DNA of 64,000 nt from a virus: positions 1-64,000 of IMG/VR virus record IMGVR_UViG_3300037069_002364, one strand, 5' to 3'. Under the pieces are notes generated by a model. The model was not told where the DNA came from, did not search any database, and worked only from the letters and a program-made list of their open reading frames with translations. The position numbers were made by a program, and so were the translations under genes. This document shows positions 55,001-63,589 of the stretch, in pieces. Position 1 is the first letter of the stretch. Every line of letters starts with the position of its first letter.

Positions 55001-55209
55001 CCAGTGGCCGTTCACTGGCGGCAATGCTCCGGGCGCGTCCGACCGCCACACCGCAGCCCACGGGCGGGACGACGATTGCCATCACGGTCATTCAACAGCA
55101 GGGCGAAGACGGCGAAGCCCTCGCCCAACGGGTCGCGGCGATCCTGCGACCGCAGTTCGGGGCACACGACGTTTCGGTGCGGCACGCGGCAGTCGGAGGA
55201 GCGCGATGA
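49033..55209 (+). CDS. Tape measure protein with two peptidoglycan-hydrolase domains
   Basis: 2058 residues. GTG start 49033 with AAAGGATTAG before it (ATG 49042 also possible). The N-terminal part is Ala/Gln-rich helical. Residues ~1110-1240 are a lytic-transglycosylase-like (SLT) domain: I-G-A-I-I-M-H-E-S-G-G (catalytic Glu ~1140), G-L-G-V-G-L-M-Q-V-D and Y-A-G-P-A-Y. Residues ~1290-1400 are a CHAP/NlpC-P60-like domain: G-L-C-E-Q-F-V-E-E (Cys ~1306) and N-G-H-V-A-I-Y-A-G (His ~1365). Then a long coiled coil to ~1920. It sets tail length and cuts the cell wall at injection. Confidence 0.9.
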   Translation: MARMSATNSGGEMQVGLSLNDQMSAGLRAAADNLTVFSGSVERSLAMLGRMGPAAAGIASLGLAMKASVGAAAELQQQTANLNAVLAATPQQMAKITQASMEMSRQTQFTTAQIIQAQAQLAKAGNSPADVGGQARNVLDLASATFSAPTDAANAYIAAMKDFRLTTADSKDTVNTLAQAVDSSTGTLANFQTAFKQIGPTAQASNLSLKDTTVAIADLMQAGMKGDAGTAFKTFLTRIQHETPAAKKAMDDLGLSFYDQQGKMLPLVDIANQLRSATIGLSDEQKNSDLTAIFGTRGVRVADVFANEGAQGMADVAQHMADIGDASDIASKKLDTLQGQGHILASSLNILAVQGGNTLLPMLKGVTEDANAAAKAFSLLNGSVGFLPQLIAGIGALAGEQKINSALMQRSTDRKASQTLADTAPTQHYYDQQAAAYQRDLASYENYQKQKEQFLAEEDVRYQQHVLKVEEMEQAHQARMAQIQAEGAAKLDATIKNPSAPFGNRQAVRAETEAQLAAQQAAFEKQSAYVMGKGPTPVSKPLPIALPVETDLVQAGDLKTVGLIAGLKTKVGGAIAAVGAGLGEIAMPVIIALTVKQMIIDPLFGGVQDAIAKKMLGQSNAGKDSATFTAALGSLYDPAAIHAASADFVQQMQDDIDQIANAQASEHSGVSGWLKDRLGLNAGLDREYAAQMQQAKNAQSQYNSANTATDPQVIDAGAITNLTEQFGTLQQTITLGRTTTDEAKNSLAAYGAQLVSQGANASVVSDNVALLTKNLDDQATAAKVAADAQAEAVAQQYDDMAKLQAMGVSNEDISRGVFGVTGGGDAASKQQQKAAQQDAKDITKAWNDANSAVSKVDITKGIANLIGLADPLHRAVADLEKFGISNAALSSLAATADAFKNIQDAEEQAQASFNGYMLTLNQTDAGIKKLDDVKKAFLSALDAAEQRQARGTANADDLTMIANAPNVINQLNNGVNTLQQHQSKDWIGIGDNVGQLVQSVTDADTKIRQTIDSEGGGKQVALKLIADTKDATDAIQTALGLIPDKKTMTVEVVYTYPNGMPAGPYPVIGGGAASAALSVGGSIPGNGSGLTDYGNQNVMPGGTATPRGNASALLPYKDMIEKAAAAYGVPDWLIGAIIMHESGGQVGAQQQGGLGVGLMQVDLGQHPDMYSHKAELTGTSPADAAFQINTGTKILADMLATRGPVAGIQGYAGPAYQSVAGDLGVPAGLSLPTELEQFYKNPVTNALAYDTAPGGPNGNGTLFPTGSGGPLANGGADVSAATVTSVRQQIVDKALQSVNTDHLAGLCEQFVEETVQSITGRRGATGTNEANATAGFNDAAKAGLVTKDPQKGDLVYYPDASGNGHVAIYAGNGMQVSTSDVGGNLVHIEPVGAKAQYVRVPGLPDDTSGGLGAGTGGASATTGAAGVGAVNTALDNTKKIIVDVSAQAAKVQQQFANMNPQDIAEVNKQFQTTLPLLEKISETGWNKGAGLLTPQDKIDADNAALKQGLDLEVLQAQALDAIRTKSGDLPAIYAKIAQAGGPIGANLVQQLTLYGQQQDALNQVLALTAQKKQAEDGQTLVTEARRVADQADQRAQTQLQWTNQQADEDRQKQETAYQRTTADTRQAITRGQQDDAYQRQLSATARTNTHTQEMRGIQDRIQAENDAYTVTSRQQQDKTRYLQFYGSEQKRILADSLFDQQEAFTKNRNSENAQSQLLTADAKGATTNAGAESFASQNAILKDKMATEDDALKKAEDNNKHLQMLEDRKHAQEQYDLETITLQQQRAHEDALQRLAKESTASDRAFQDESARLSAEDQIRQHGYMLQQRQWADEDKQHQRSYDDQTLQIQDTRKQADISHQKDLWNIQDIRDAEDAAYKAKLAQFDRDIVTQNAIAKARGDELTAAQAVEQQWSNIYAMAGGTASLIANAFGQSAQQSNGNQTYIRTLGGVSSHAGGGAITTPYALVGDGPNGEILPTTELITAPGYNVTSGRSLAAMLRARPTATPQPTGGTTIAITVIQQQGEDGEALAQRVAAILRPQFGAHDVSVRHAAVGGAR

Positions 55210-56108
55210 AACTGGCCCACGCGATCCATCCGATTACCCGTGCCGTCTACGACTTTCCCGCTGTGCAGGACACGCTCTCGGTGCCCAATACCCGCAAGAA
55301 CCCCGTCTTTATCGTACCGGGGGGCGGCGGCCCGATCAATCCGAAAGGGTCGGCCCCCTTCGACCGCGACGTGAATCTGATCTCCTATCACTTTCGTATC
55401 ACGCCGAAGAAGTCGGGACAGAACTTTACACAGGCACGGAGGGCGTTCTTGCAGGCGCTCGACCACGGCCTGCCCCAGATGCTTGAGTTCGTGGACGATG
55501 ACGGGACGACGTGGCTGATGCGCGCGGTGCTCACCCGCGATCCGCTCCAGTACGATGTCAACTCCCCGTACTACGCCGACTTTCAGGTGGAGTGGGTCGC
55601 GCTCTCTGACTTCCTCTCCTCCAATGCGGCCCCCGGTGCCATCGTGTACGGCCACACGACCAAATGGGGCACGGGCGCGAAATGGGGGGCGAGTTTTCCT
55701 TCCACCCCACTCACCACCGCCTCCGTGACGATCCCGCTCGACAACAGCGCCACGAACGCGACCGCCGCCACCACCGATGCCGTCTTCTCGTTGCGCGGCC
55801 AGTGGGGTGCGTCGTCGCCGAGCGGGGCGGGTGCGATCACCATCTCGTGCCTGGAGAGTAACACCAGTTTCTCAATCCCGATCAACCTGCTCGCGGGCGA
55901 CACGCTCCTCGTTGATCTCGCCAGTCGGCGCGTCCTCAAGAACGGTCAGCCGATCTTTGGCCTCCTCACCCGCCCCGCATTGCAGCGTACCTACCTCGAC
56001 CTGCTCCCGAACACGGTCAACCACGTCTCGTTCAGTTTCGTGGGTGCGCCACTCAGCCCGCTGAATGGCAGCGTGCAGATCAAATGGAAGCCGAAAAAGG
56101 GATTCTAA
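55206..56108 (+). CDS. Distal tail protein (Dit-like, putative)
   Basis: 300 residues; ATG overlaps the tape measure stop (ATGA). Beta-rich, with N-P-V-F-I-V-P-G-G-G-G-P-I-N-P-K, L-M-R-A-V-L-T-R-D-P-L-Q-Y and W-V-A-L-S-D-F-L-S. The position just after the tape measure and the beta content fit a Dit/baseplate hub protein. Confidence 0.65.
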   Translation: MKLAHAIHPITRAVYDFPAVQDTLSVPNTRKNPVFIVPGGGGPINPKGSAPFDRDVNLISYHFRITPKKSGQNFTQARRAFLQALDHGLPQMLEFVDDDGTTWLMRAVLTRDPLQYDVNSPYYADFQVEWVALSDFLSSNAAPGAIVYGHTTKWGTGAKWGASFPSTPLTTASVTIPLDNSATNATAATTDAVFSLRGQWGASSPSGAGAITISCLESNTSFSIPINLLAGDTLLVDLASRRVLKNGQPIFGLLTRPALQRTYLDLLPNTVNHVSFSFVGAPLSPLNGSVQIKWKPKKGF

Positions 56109-56123
56109 AGGAGGGCTATTCCT

Positions 56124-59051
56124 TTGCCCGTCACACCGCTGGTCATTCCACAGGACAACGTGGACGACATCACCGCTGCGTCCGTCTTCAACGAAATGCA
56201 GAAGCCCGTCAACACGCTCAACGATCACATGGTTGGTGCCACCACCAACGGTGCGACGCGCCATACCGATGAAATGATTGACGCGACGGCGCTGCCGGAG
56301 ACGACGACGCCGACGCAATCACCGACCACGCAGCACGATTTCAACGACGGCACCTACCATGCGCTCTCCTCCTTCCTCGGCGCGTTCTCCGGCACGGGAT
56401 TCGTGGCGAAGGCCGCCGCTGCCGCCGCCGCGATGACCTACAAAGCGATGCTCACCCTCCTGCAATCGCACAGCCACGCGGACGCCGCCACGGGCGGGCA
56501 ACTGGCGCAGGCGAACACGCATCAGAGCGCGGACACGGACACGGGACCGGCCTCGCTCCACCACACGCTCGGCGTGGGCGCGAATCAGGCAGCGGCGGGT
56601 AATCACCTGCACGCCGGGGTCTATGCGCCCGTTGGCGGCGCGGGCACAAGCGGCACTTGGCCGATCAGTGTCAGCGGCAACGCGGCGACCGCGACAACGG
56701 CGAATACCGCGACAACGGCGGGCAATGTCACCGGCACCGTCGCCGTCGCCAATGGCGGCACGGGCGCGACGACGGCGGCAGCGGCGCAGACCGCACTCGG
56801 CGTGCCGAGTACGACGGGGACAGGCGCGAGCGGCACCTGGCCGATCAGCGTCACGGGTAATGCGGCGACGGCGACGAGCGCGACGAGCGCGACGAGCGCA
56901 GCGGCAGCGACCGACCTCGCAGCGGGCAGCATTCTCAGTGTGGCGAAGGGCGGCACGGGCGCGTCCACGCTCCCGGCAAGCGGCGTCGTGATCGGGAATG
57001 GCACGAGCGCGGTCACGACGGTCGCGCCGGGCGTCTTGGGCAATGTCCTGATCTCCAACGGCACGGCATGGACGGCGGGCGTCGTCGCGGTGCCGGACTT
57101 CTCACTGACGACAAAGAAGCTCTCCGATGGCGCGGTGATCCCCTACGTGCCCGGCACGCTGCACGTCTACGTCAATGCGATGAAGAAGTTCGACGGCGCG
57201 GGCAACCCCGTCCAGTGGAGCGGCGGCGACCTCGATCTTTCCTCATACGTCCCTGGCACCGGCACAAGCGTCTGGGTGATGATCTACCTCAACGCGACGG
57301 CAGCGGTCTACGCGGCAGCAGGGCAGGCATCGGCCACGCCACAGAAGCCGCAGGCCATCGGCGGGCAGACACCACTCTCCTATGTGCTGATGTACGCGGG
57401 GATGACGCAGATCAACAGTGCCGACATTTACGAGTGGCGCACCGATTTCGCTGCCTTCGCGGTCGGCGGCGGGACGGGCAGCGGTTACTCAGCGGTCGGC
57501 CACCTGCACGGACAGGGCGGCGAGTCGTTTGTCGCTGTTTCCGCCACGGACGAGGGGCGCGTCACGACGCCGAACGTACCGGGCATGACGGTCTATGTCC
57601 AGCCGATGCGCTACAGTGATACGAGCGCGGTCGTGCAGCAGTTCCCCGGTGGGCCGTCCGCGACGATTGCCCGACCGGTCAGTAACCCCTACCTCGTCGC
57701 GGTCGGCCTGTCGCAAGCGGGGAGTGTGACGCTCAGTTACGGGCCGGAGAACGCCAGCCCGGTGCGTGGCCCCTTCCTCAATGCGACGGACGTCCCCCTC
57801 GCCTATGTGCTGGTACGCCCCGCCTCGACGCGCACGATCCTCAACGACGACAATACGAACGCGCTGATTATCGACGCGCGCCGCCCCTACACCTTTTCCT
57901 CGCCCGCCGCCTCCGGCGTCTCCGGCGTCTCGACAGGCGGCACGGGGCAATCGTCCTTCGCCACGGCGGGCATTCTCGTCTCTCCCGGTGGCACCTCCCC
58001 GCTCGCGACCATCCCCGGCGCGGCGAGTGCAACGGTGGGCATGGGCGTCACGCCGACCGTTGCACCCGCTGGACTCGATGCCGACGGCTTCCAGATCGGC
58101 CCGGTGACGGTGGCGACGACCGGGACGAATATCACGAACTTCCGCTCAATGCACCTGCGCCCCCCGACGCTGACCGGCACCGGCACGGTGGCGAACATGT
58201 ACGGCGTCTACACCGAGGGGCCGACGACGGCGGGGACGACAACGACGATTGCCGACTACATCAAAACGGGCACGACGGGCAGTATCGGCGTCGTCGTGGA
58301 TACCGTCGCCGCACCGACGGGCAACCTCCAGGAATGGCGCGCAAACGGCACGCCGGTGGCGACGCTTTCGCCCCTCGGCACCTTCGCGCCGACCGGGATG
58401 CGTGGTGTGACATCATTCCCGGCCTCGCCCACCACCAGCCTGAGCGTCTATCGTGAGGATTTGGGCGCATGGTTCCGCTACGACGGCACGGCATGGCGGC
58501 AGGTGGGCGATGCGTATTTCACGACCGCTGCCCGCCCTGCTGCCCCGCCGACCGACTATCGCTACCGCGACCTGACCGACCGCTTCACCTATCGGTGGAC
58601 GGGCAGCGCCTATATCAAGCAGCAGACGGCGCTCAATCTGCTCAACTATCAAGCCGTCGCCGACATCTTCAATAGTTCAGCGGCGGTGGTGTCAACAATG
58701 ACCGACGTGATCACCAACCAGTCCTTCACGGTGCAGGACGCGAACTCACGCATCCTTGTCGCGACCTCTGGCGCGGCGCAGTATCTGGCAGGCGCAGGGC
58801 AGGCGTCACTGGGAGCGCGTGTCCTGATTGACAGTACAACGGCCTATCAGATGCCCGTCGGTGGCGCAAACGCGGGTCAGTTCACCAATTGGCTCGGCGC
58901 GGCGACGTTCGATGTCGGGCCGCTCTCCGCAGGCTCGCATACCGTCAAAGTCCAATACTACGCGGGCGGGGCAGCGACGCTTTACCTACGGCCCTCCACG
59001 CAACCGAACTTTGAGGCACTACGTATTCAAGTGACCGAGTTCCTGCCATAA
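56124..59051 (+). CDS. Tail fibre / baseplate protein with phage tail repeats
   Basis: 975 residues, TTG start at 56124 with AAAGGAGGG in front. Residues ~130-300 are Gly/Thr/Ala repeats of the phage tail-repeat kind (N-A-A-T-A-T, G-G-T-G-A-T-T, L-G-V-P). The central and C-terminal parts are beta-rich. Likely part of the fibre or tail spike that contacts the host; large and repetitive, so the receptor end may differ between related phages. Confidence 0.75.
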   Translation: MPVTPLVIPQDNVDDITAASVFNEMQKPVNTLNDHMVGATTNGATRHTDEMIDATALPETTTPTQSPTTQHDFNDGTYHALSSFLGAFSGTGFVAKAAAAAAAMTYKAMLTLLQSHSHADAATGGQLAQANTHQSADTDTGPASLHHTLGVGANQAAAGNHLHAGVYAPVGGAGTSGTWPISVSGNAATATTANTATTAGNVTGTVAVANGGTGATTAAAAQTALGVPSTTGTGASGTWPISVTGNAATATSATSATSAAAATDLAAGSILSVAKGGTGASTLPASGVVIGNGTSAVTTVAPGVLGNVLISNGTAWTAGVVAVPDFSLTTKKLSDGAVIPYVPGTLHVYVNAMKKFDGAGNPVQWSGGDLDLSSYVPGTGTSVWVMIYLNATAAVYAAAGQASATPQKPQAIGGQTPLSYVLMYAGMTQINSADIYEWRTDFAAFAVGGGTGSGYSAVGHLHGQGGESFVAVSATDEGRVTTPNVPGMTVYVQPMRYSDTSAVVQQFPGGPSATIARPVSNPYLVAVGLSQAGSVTLSYGPENASPVRGPFLNATDVPLAYVLVRPASTRTILNDDNTNALIIDARRPYTFSSPAASGVSGVSTGGTGQSSFATAGILVSPGGTSPLATIPGAASATVGMGVTPTVAPAGLDADGFQIGPVTVATTGTNITNFRSMHLRPPTLTGTGTVANMYGVYTEGPTTAGTTTTIADYIKTGTTGSIGVVVDTVAAPTGNLQEWRANGTPVATLSPLGTFAPTGMRGVTSFPASPTTSLSVYREDLGAWFRYDGTAWRQVGDAYFTTAARPAAPPTDYRYRDLTDRFTYRWTGSAYIKQQTALNLLNYQAVADIFNSSAAVVSTMTDVITNQSFTVQDANSRILVATSGAAQYLAGAGQASLGARVLIDSTTAYQMPVGGANAGQFTNWLGAATFDVGPLSAGSHTVKVQYYAGGAATLYLRPSTQPNFEALRIQVTEFLP

Positions 59052-59061
59052 GGGGTGTTAC

Positions 59062-59370
59062 ATGCAGCTGTTGATTGACAAAGCAACTCGGCATGTGCTG
59101 GCGTCTGGCGCATTTCCGACGCCGCCCGCCGATCCGAATGTGCTCTGCGTGGACATCACCGACAAAGAGGCGGCGAAACTGGCGCAGTCGGGGAGCAAGA
59201 CGCTCGGCGCGGGGGGCGGCGTGACGGTGAGCGTGCCGTCCGCGCCCACGCCCGACCCGCAGCAACAGAAGCGGGACACGGCAATCGTCGCTCTCAAGGG
59301 AGCGGCAAAGGGCAAGGACGCGATAGCGACACTTGCACAGGCGATGCTCGATATGCAGGGCATCAGTTAG
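59062..59370 (+). CDS. Small tail-associated protein (102 aa)
   Basis: M-Q-L-L-I-D-K-A-T-R-H-V-L-A-S-G-A; beta/loop, then helix. Follows the fibre directly. No family recognised. Confidence 0.55.
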   Translation: MQLLIDKATRHVLASGAFPTPPADPNVLCVDITDKEAAKLAQSGSKTLGAGGGVTVSVPSAPTPDPQQQKRDTAIVALKGAAKGKDAIATLAQAMLDMQGIS

Positions 59371-59380
59371 GGGGCAAGCA

Positions 59381-59566
59381 ATGCGCGGCACCGTCACGAA
59401 TCTGAGGATGATTGATAACGGATACATCGAGGTGACGATCACCGCCGACCTCCCGCCGACCCCGCCGCCGAACGGGCAGCGCATGACGGCCACCGTGCAG
59501 GTGTCGCAGGGGGCGGAGCCGCGACTGGGCGCATTGGTGGAAGTGACGCTCAGCGTCGTGGGATGA
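59381..59566 (+). CDS. Small OB-like tail protein (61 aa)
   Basis: M-R-G-T-V-T-N-L-R-M-I-D-N-G-Y-I-E-V-T-I-T-A; beta strands with a Pro-rich turn. GGGGGCAAGCA before ATG 59381. No family recognised. Confidence 0.5.
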   Translation: MRGTVTNLRMIDNGYIEVTITADLPPTPPPNGQRMTATVQVSQGAEPRLGALVEVTLSVVG

Positions 59567-59576
59567 GGGGTGGGTG

Positions 59577-62069
59577 ATGGCACAACTTTCGCTCGTCCTC
59601 TGCGATCTGGCGGGCAATGCACTGCCGCAGGAATGGGCGATTGAAGATGTCCTTTCCGCGACGGTGATGATGGAGGAACTGGATCGCTTCTCGCCGCACA
59701 GTGTGACGACCAGTGCCAGTTTCCGCCGCAACCTCGCCCTCCTCAGTGGCCTCGCCACCGTGAAGATCATCGACGCCGACGTGGGCGTGGTCGCCTGGGG
59801 GATCATCGACAACCCGCAGGAGCAGATCACGCGTGCCGATGCGCACACGATCACCCTCTCCCTGCCGAACATCACCGAGGCATTGCGCTACTCGACCACC
59901 GGACAAGGGTGGGCGGCGGGATCGAACGCGCAGCCGCTCGCCTTGCAAACCATCGTTCAGCGCCTCGGCGCATTGCATTATGGCTGGTCGGCCCACTGCC
60001 TCGACTACGGCAGTGACCCCTTCATCCTCGCCTATGACGACGCGACGGTACTGGGCGCACTGACCGAGACAGCGGCGGCGACCTTCGGGCATATCCGGCA
60101 GGGACGGGACACGAGCGGCGCACCGAATCAGACGATGGAACTCCTCCAGAACAGCGCCGCGCCGACCTTGCAACTGATCTCCCCTGATGGCGGCAATGCG
60201 AACGATATTGTCAACAGCAATCCGTACGCGCGTCTCGTGGACTCGATTACGCGCAACCCCGCCGACTGCACGAAACTCGTCAACGCGATGACACCCATCG
60301 GCGGTGGGTCGGGGTCGAGTCAGGTGCGATTCCGCCGCCTCTTCAAAATCCTCCACGATCCCGCGTACGAGCATTTCGGGCAGGCGGCGTACTTTCCTGA
60401 GTACGACCCAAACTTCCCGCTGCCCGCGCTCTATAACGCGGCAGCAGGTATCTGGCAACCCGCCCGCCTGATGAAGGGTGACAGCACGCAGTGGGAAGTG
60501 GCGGCGCGACTCGATGGCGGCGCGGACGGCTACGAGTACCACATCGTCAATCTGGCGTCCCTCGCCACCTATAACGCGCGCTTCCCGCATGAGGGGGAGT
60601 TCCGCAGCCAGTTCTCGGACAGCACCTTCTCCTACACGACTGACGCGACGGACATCACCTCGCAGGAGCAGACGGAACGCGCCCTCTATGTCGCGGCGAA
60701 GGCGCAACTCCAGTGGTACGGCTTCCCGCAGCGCACCGTCACGGTGACGACGGTCGGCAGTGGCCGTCCACCCCGCGCGGGCGATCAGGTGACACTCGGC
60801 TACCGGCGCATTGGCGTGGACGAGCAGGGGCCGTTCAGCGAGATGGACGAGAACGGCACCTATACCATTGTCGCAGTGCAGCGCACGTATGATACGAGCG
60901 GCGTGGCGACCGATACGTGGACACTGACGAACAATGGCAAGCAGCCACCGGACGCGGCGAGCAGGGGGATTGACGGGACACGCAAACTGATCGAGGCGAT
61001 ACGCTCAGTACCGACGACGGTGAGCGCGCCCTATCAGATCGCGAGCGGCGTCTGGGACATCGACGCCATTCATCCCCTGACGAACTACTGGGAGATTCCC
61101 ACCCAGTCCTTCCGGGTGCAATCGGCAAAGATCAGAATCAACCTCTTCCCCTCGCGTGCCAATGTCAGGGTCACGGATGCGCCGCCGCTGGCGGTGAGTG
61201 TGCCGATCCCGGCGCTCAACGTCGTCAGTTTCGGCCTGCCGCTGCATTCACATAGCTCGCCGATCCCGCTGCACGCGCACGGCGGCATCCACAGTACACT
61301 CGGCACGAGCGGGACCACCGACATCAGCCACGGGCAAGGGACGAGCGTGCCCGCGTCAAAGAGCGGCACGTCGGACAACGCGAACAACGTCGCCGGGGTG
61401 GACACGCACGGTCATTACATCCCTGTTTTCGGCGGATTGACGAACCCGAATGCCGACCAGGATTTGTGGTTCAAGGGTGACTCGCAGGTACTGGCGATGA
61501 AGGCGGGCGGGAACTATCGCGGTCCAGCGACCGGTTCGCAGACGCTCAACTCGAATCACGCTCACGCCGACACGATTGGCGTGGGCGGCGGCGGCACGGT
61601 AAACAACCTCGGACCGACCGGCAAGGGACTGGGGAGCGGCGCAACGCCCATCGGCTTTGACACGAGCAACTACAGCGTACTCACCTCCACCTATGCCGAC
61701 AACGGCGGAACAGTGCTTGGGGTCACAACGCAGGGCACCACGACCGGGACAACGGCGACGCACTCCCACAATCTCCTGCCGGGCATCTTCGAGACCAACC
61801 TGCCGATGCGCGTCGGCCTCTACATTGACGCCGGGGACGGCAACCTCGTTGACCGCAGCCCCGAACTGGGCGGCCCGTGGACGGCGACGATGACCGCCTC
61901 CGTGGACATCAGCAAATATCTCGTGGCAACGAAGGGCGGCCAGGTTGTGCGCTTCCAAGTCGTCGCGCTGACCGATGCAAACAATCCAACGGGCCTCGGA
62001 CGTGCCGAGGTGTCAGGTGTGGGCGTCTTGGAGATGTCGAGTGCTTCGGCAACCTTCTTCGCCGCGTAA
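59577..62069 (+). CDS. Tail-associated protein with His-rich collar-like C-terminus
   Basis: 831 residues. N-terminal ~400 residues look like a baseplate/hub protein of the prophage tail endopeptidase or fibre-hub kind (D-D-A-T-V-L-G-A-L-T-E-T-A-A-A-T-F-G-H-I; A-A-R-L-D-G-G-A-D-G-Y-E-Y). The C-terminal ~300 residues are His/Gly/Thr-rich beta with H-S-H-S-S-P-I-P-L-H-A-H-G-G, like the trimeric fibre collar region. ATG 59577, GTG 59574 also possible. Confidence 0.65.
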   Translation: MAQLSLVLCDLAGNALPQEWAIEDVLSATVMMEELDRFSPHSVTTSASFRRNLALLSGLATVKIIDADVGVVAWGIIDNPQEQITRADAHTITLSLPNITEALRYSTTGQGWAAGSNAQPLALQTIVQRLGALHYGWSAHCLDYGSDPFILAYDDATVLGALTETAAATFGHIRQGRDTSGAPNQTMELLQNSAAPTLQLISPDGGNANDIVNSNPYARLVDSITRNPADCTKLVNAMTPIGGGSGSSQVRFRRLFKILHDPAYEHFGQAAYFPEYDPNFPLPALYNAAAGIWQPARLMKGDSTQWEVAARLDGGADGYEYHIVNLASLATYNARFPHEGEFRSQFSDSTFSYTTDATDITSQEQTERALYVAAKAQLQWYGFPQRTVTVTTVGSGRPPRAGDQVTLGYRRIGVDEQGPFSEMDENGTYTIVAVQRTYDTSGVATDTWTLTNNGKQPPDAASRGIDGTRKLIEAIRSVPTTVSAPYQIASGVWDIDAIHPLTNYWEIPTQSFRVQSAKIRINLFPSRANVRVTDAPPLAVSVPIPALNVVSFGLPLHSHSSPIPLHAHGGIHSTLGTSGTTDISHGQGTSVPASKSGTSDNANNVAGVDTHGHYIPVFGGLTNPNADQDLWFKGDSQVLAMKAGGNYRGPATGSQTLNSNHAHADTIGVGGGGTVNNLGPTGKGLGSGATPIGFDTSNYSVLTSTYADNGGTVLGVTTQGTTTGTTATHSHNLLPGIFETNLPMRVGLYIDAGDGNLVDRSPELGGPWTATMTASVDISKYLVATKGGQVVRFQVVALTDANNPTGLGRAEVSGVGVLEMSSASATFFAA

Positions 62070-62080
62070 AGGGGGAAACA

Positions 62081-62413
62081 GTGTTGAGTGACAAGATTCG
62101 TCGGATGCTGGATCAGGGACGCCCGACGACGGCGCTCGTTGATGATGTCAACGAGGCGCGGGAGATCGTGCAGCGGTCGATACTGCTCGATCCGCTGGAC
62201 GGCAAGAAGCGCGTCCTGATCACGGTGGGCGCTGACGGCAACTTCGAGCCGGTGGCGTGGTTCGGCCTGACACACGGATTGGTGGAAGCATCGAATATCG
62301 CCGCGCATGGCGCGCTCATTCTCACCGAGTGCGTCTGGCAGGAGAGCGTCACGGCGGCGGAAGCGGAAGCAAGCCGACAGTCAGCGGCGCGGGCGGCATC
62401 GCATGGCGAGTAA
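62081..62413 (+). CDS. Hypothetical protein (110 aa)
   Basis: GTG 62081 with AAAGGGGGAAACA before it; L-S-D-K-I-R-R-M-L-D-Q-G-R-P; helix-beta-helix. Overlaps the next gene by 11 bases. No family recognised. Confidence 0.55.
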   Translation: MLSDKIRRMLDQGRPTTALVDDVNEAREIVQRSILLDPLDGKKRVLITVGADGNFEPVAWFGLTHGLVEASNIAAHGALILTECVWQESVTAAEAEASRQSAARAASHGE

Positions 62414-62762
62414 TCCACGCGCCCTCGTCGCGCGCCTGGTCACGCATTTCGTCGGTGAAGCGGCGGTCGTGCCCTATGCGCCACGGGCACTGAAACGGCC
62501 CGAACCGATGACAGCGGTGGACTTCCTGCACGATGAGGCGCACCTGCCGTTCGAGTTCGTCTGCGACGTGATGGGCAAGCAGCGCGACCTCCCCTCCAAC
62601 TCCGGCACGATCAGTCTCAGTGATCCGACCGTCAACGGCAAGACCTTCTCCGTAGGTCACAACACGATCACCCTCAACCGCCTGCCAATGGCGATGTACC
62701 GCCTGATTCCCGAGGAGGCGGTGGTACGCGTGACGATTGAGGTACTAACCGGGGGCGCGTAA
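62403..62762 (+). CDS. Hypothetical protein (119 aa)
   Basis: M-A-S-N-P-R-A-L-V-A-R-L-V-T-H-F; beta-rich with S-G-T-I-S-L-S-D-P-T-V-N-G-K-T. Lies between tail and membrane-protein genes; no family recognised. Confidence 0.5.
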   Translation: MASNPRALVARLVTHFVGEAAVVPYAPRALKRPEPMTAVDFLHDEAHLPFEFVCDVMGKQRDLPSNSGTISLSDPTVNGKTFSVGHNTITLNRLPMAMYRLIPEEAVVRVTIEVLTGGA

Positions 62763-63184
62763 TGCAACAACGACAACAACAGGAATGCTCACCCTCGCTC
62801 CGGCAGCGGGTGACGCGCGTCATTGACCAGTGGGAGACGAGCCTAACCTTCTTCTGTCTGGTCTTTGGCTTCTTCATCGGTTGGGTACTGGTCATCCAGC
62901 CCTTCCATCATCTCCTCCCCCCGGACAGTCCGTACCTCTCCTTCGGCACCGTGGGCATGGTCGTCGTCGGCGCGGCATACATCCTCGCCACGACCTACAG
63001 CGCGCTCTACCCGGAGCGGCACGGTGCCTATGCCGCCATCTCCCTGATCGCGGGCACGGGCCTCTATGCGGGCCTGCGGGCGCACGACATCGTGGCGACC
63101 GGCTTCTGGACACTCGCCTTGATCACCGTTTCGGTCGGTGTCGCGCGCCTCTTACGTGCGCTCTATCGAGGAGCGCGCCAATGA
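62762..63184 (+). CDS. Four-helix membrane protein (holin-like, 140 aa)
   Basis: About four hydrophobic segments (F-F-C-L-V-F-G-F-F-I-G-W-V-L-V; V-G-M-V-V-V-G-A-A-Y-I-L-A; A-A-I-S-L-I-A-G-T-G-L-Y; A-L-I-T-V-S-V-G-V-A-R), short loops, basic end. Position after the tail genes fits a holin, but sequence does not prove it. No endolysin gene was found next to it. Confidence 0.6.
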   Translation: MQQRQQQECSPSLRQRVTRVIDQWETSLTFFCLVFGFFIGWVLVIQPFHHLLPPDSPYLSFGTVGMVVVGAAYILATTYSALYPERHGAYAAISLIAGTGLYAGLRAHDIVATGFWTLALITVSVGVARLLRALYRGARQ

Positions 63185-63588
63185 TCGCCGTCGTCACCAG
63201 CACACCGGGGGGCGTCATCGGGACCATCGCGCTCATCCTCTCGCTCCTCGGCGTGGGCGAGATCGTCCGCGTCTACGTCGGACGGGCAGCGGGACGCTAT
63301 CGCGAACGGCGCGTGGACCGACGCGAAGAGAATGCCGACGACCGCGCCGAACTGGAAAGTTGGCGCAGCAACAGCAATCAGTGGCAGGGGCAAGTGATGA
63401 CGCTCCAGGGCGAATTAGTCAAACGGGATACACGGATCGCCCAGTTGGAGCGGGATGTCAGCGACCTCCGCGAGGAGATGCGCACCCTCCACGGCGAGAT
63501 GACCGACATCCTCAGAGAGAACCGGCGCTACCGCATCCTCCTCGAAGCACGGGCCGACAATGGCATCGACACCGGAAAGGCGGACTGA
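63181..63588 (+). CDS. Membrane-anchored coiled-coil protein (135 aa, spanin/holin-partner-like)
   Basis: N-terminal hydrophobic helix (V-I-G-T-I-A-L-I-L-S-L-L-G-V-G-E-I), basic stretch, then a coiled coil (L-E-R-D-V-S-D-L-R-E-E-M-R-T-L). Layout like a membrane anchor with a periplasmic coiled coil; could be part of the lysis set. Confidence 0.55.
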   Translation: MIAVVTSTPGGVIGTIALILSLLGVGEIVRVYVGRAAGRYRERRVDRREENADDRAELESWRSNSNQWQGQVMTLQGELVKRDTRIAQLERDVSDLREEMRTLHGEMTDILRENRRYRILLEARADNGIDTGKAD

Positions 63589-63589
63589 C

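Noticed and set aside
56640-56960. Repeats in the tail fibre gene as a template or variable repeat of a diversity-generating retroelement
   Set aside because: No reverse transcriptase or second near-copy in the window; repeats are ordinary phage tail-repeat units.
60389-60404. GTACTT-TCCT-GAGTAC in the tail gene, resembling the dyad operator
   Set aside because: One mismatch in the right arm and fully inside a coding region (A-Y-F-P-E-Y); most likely chance.
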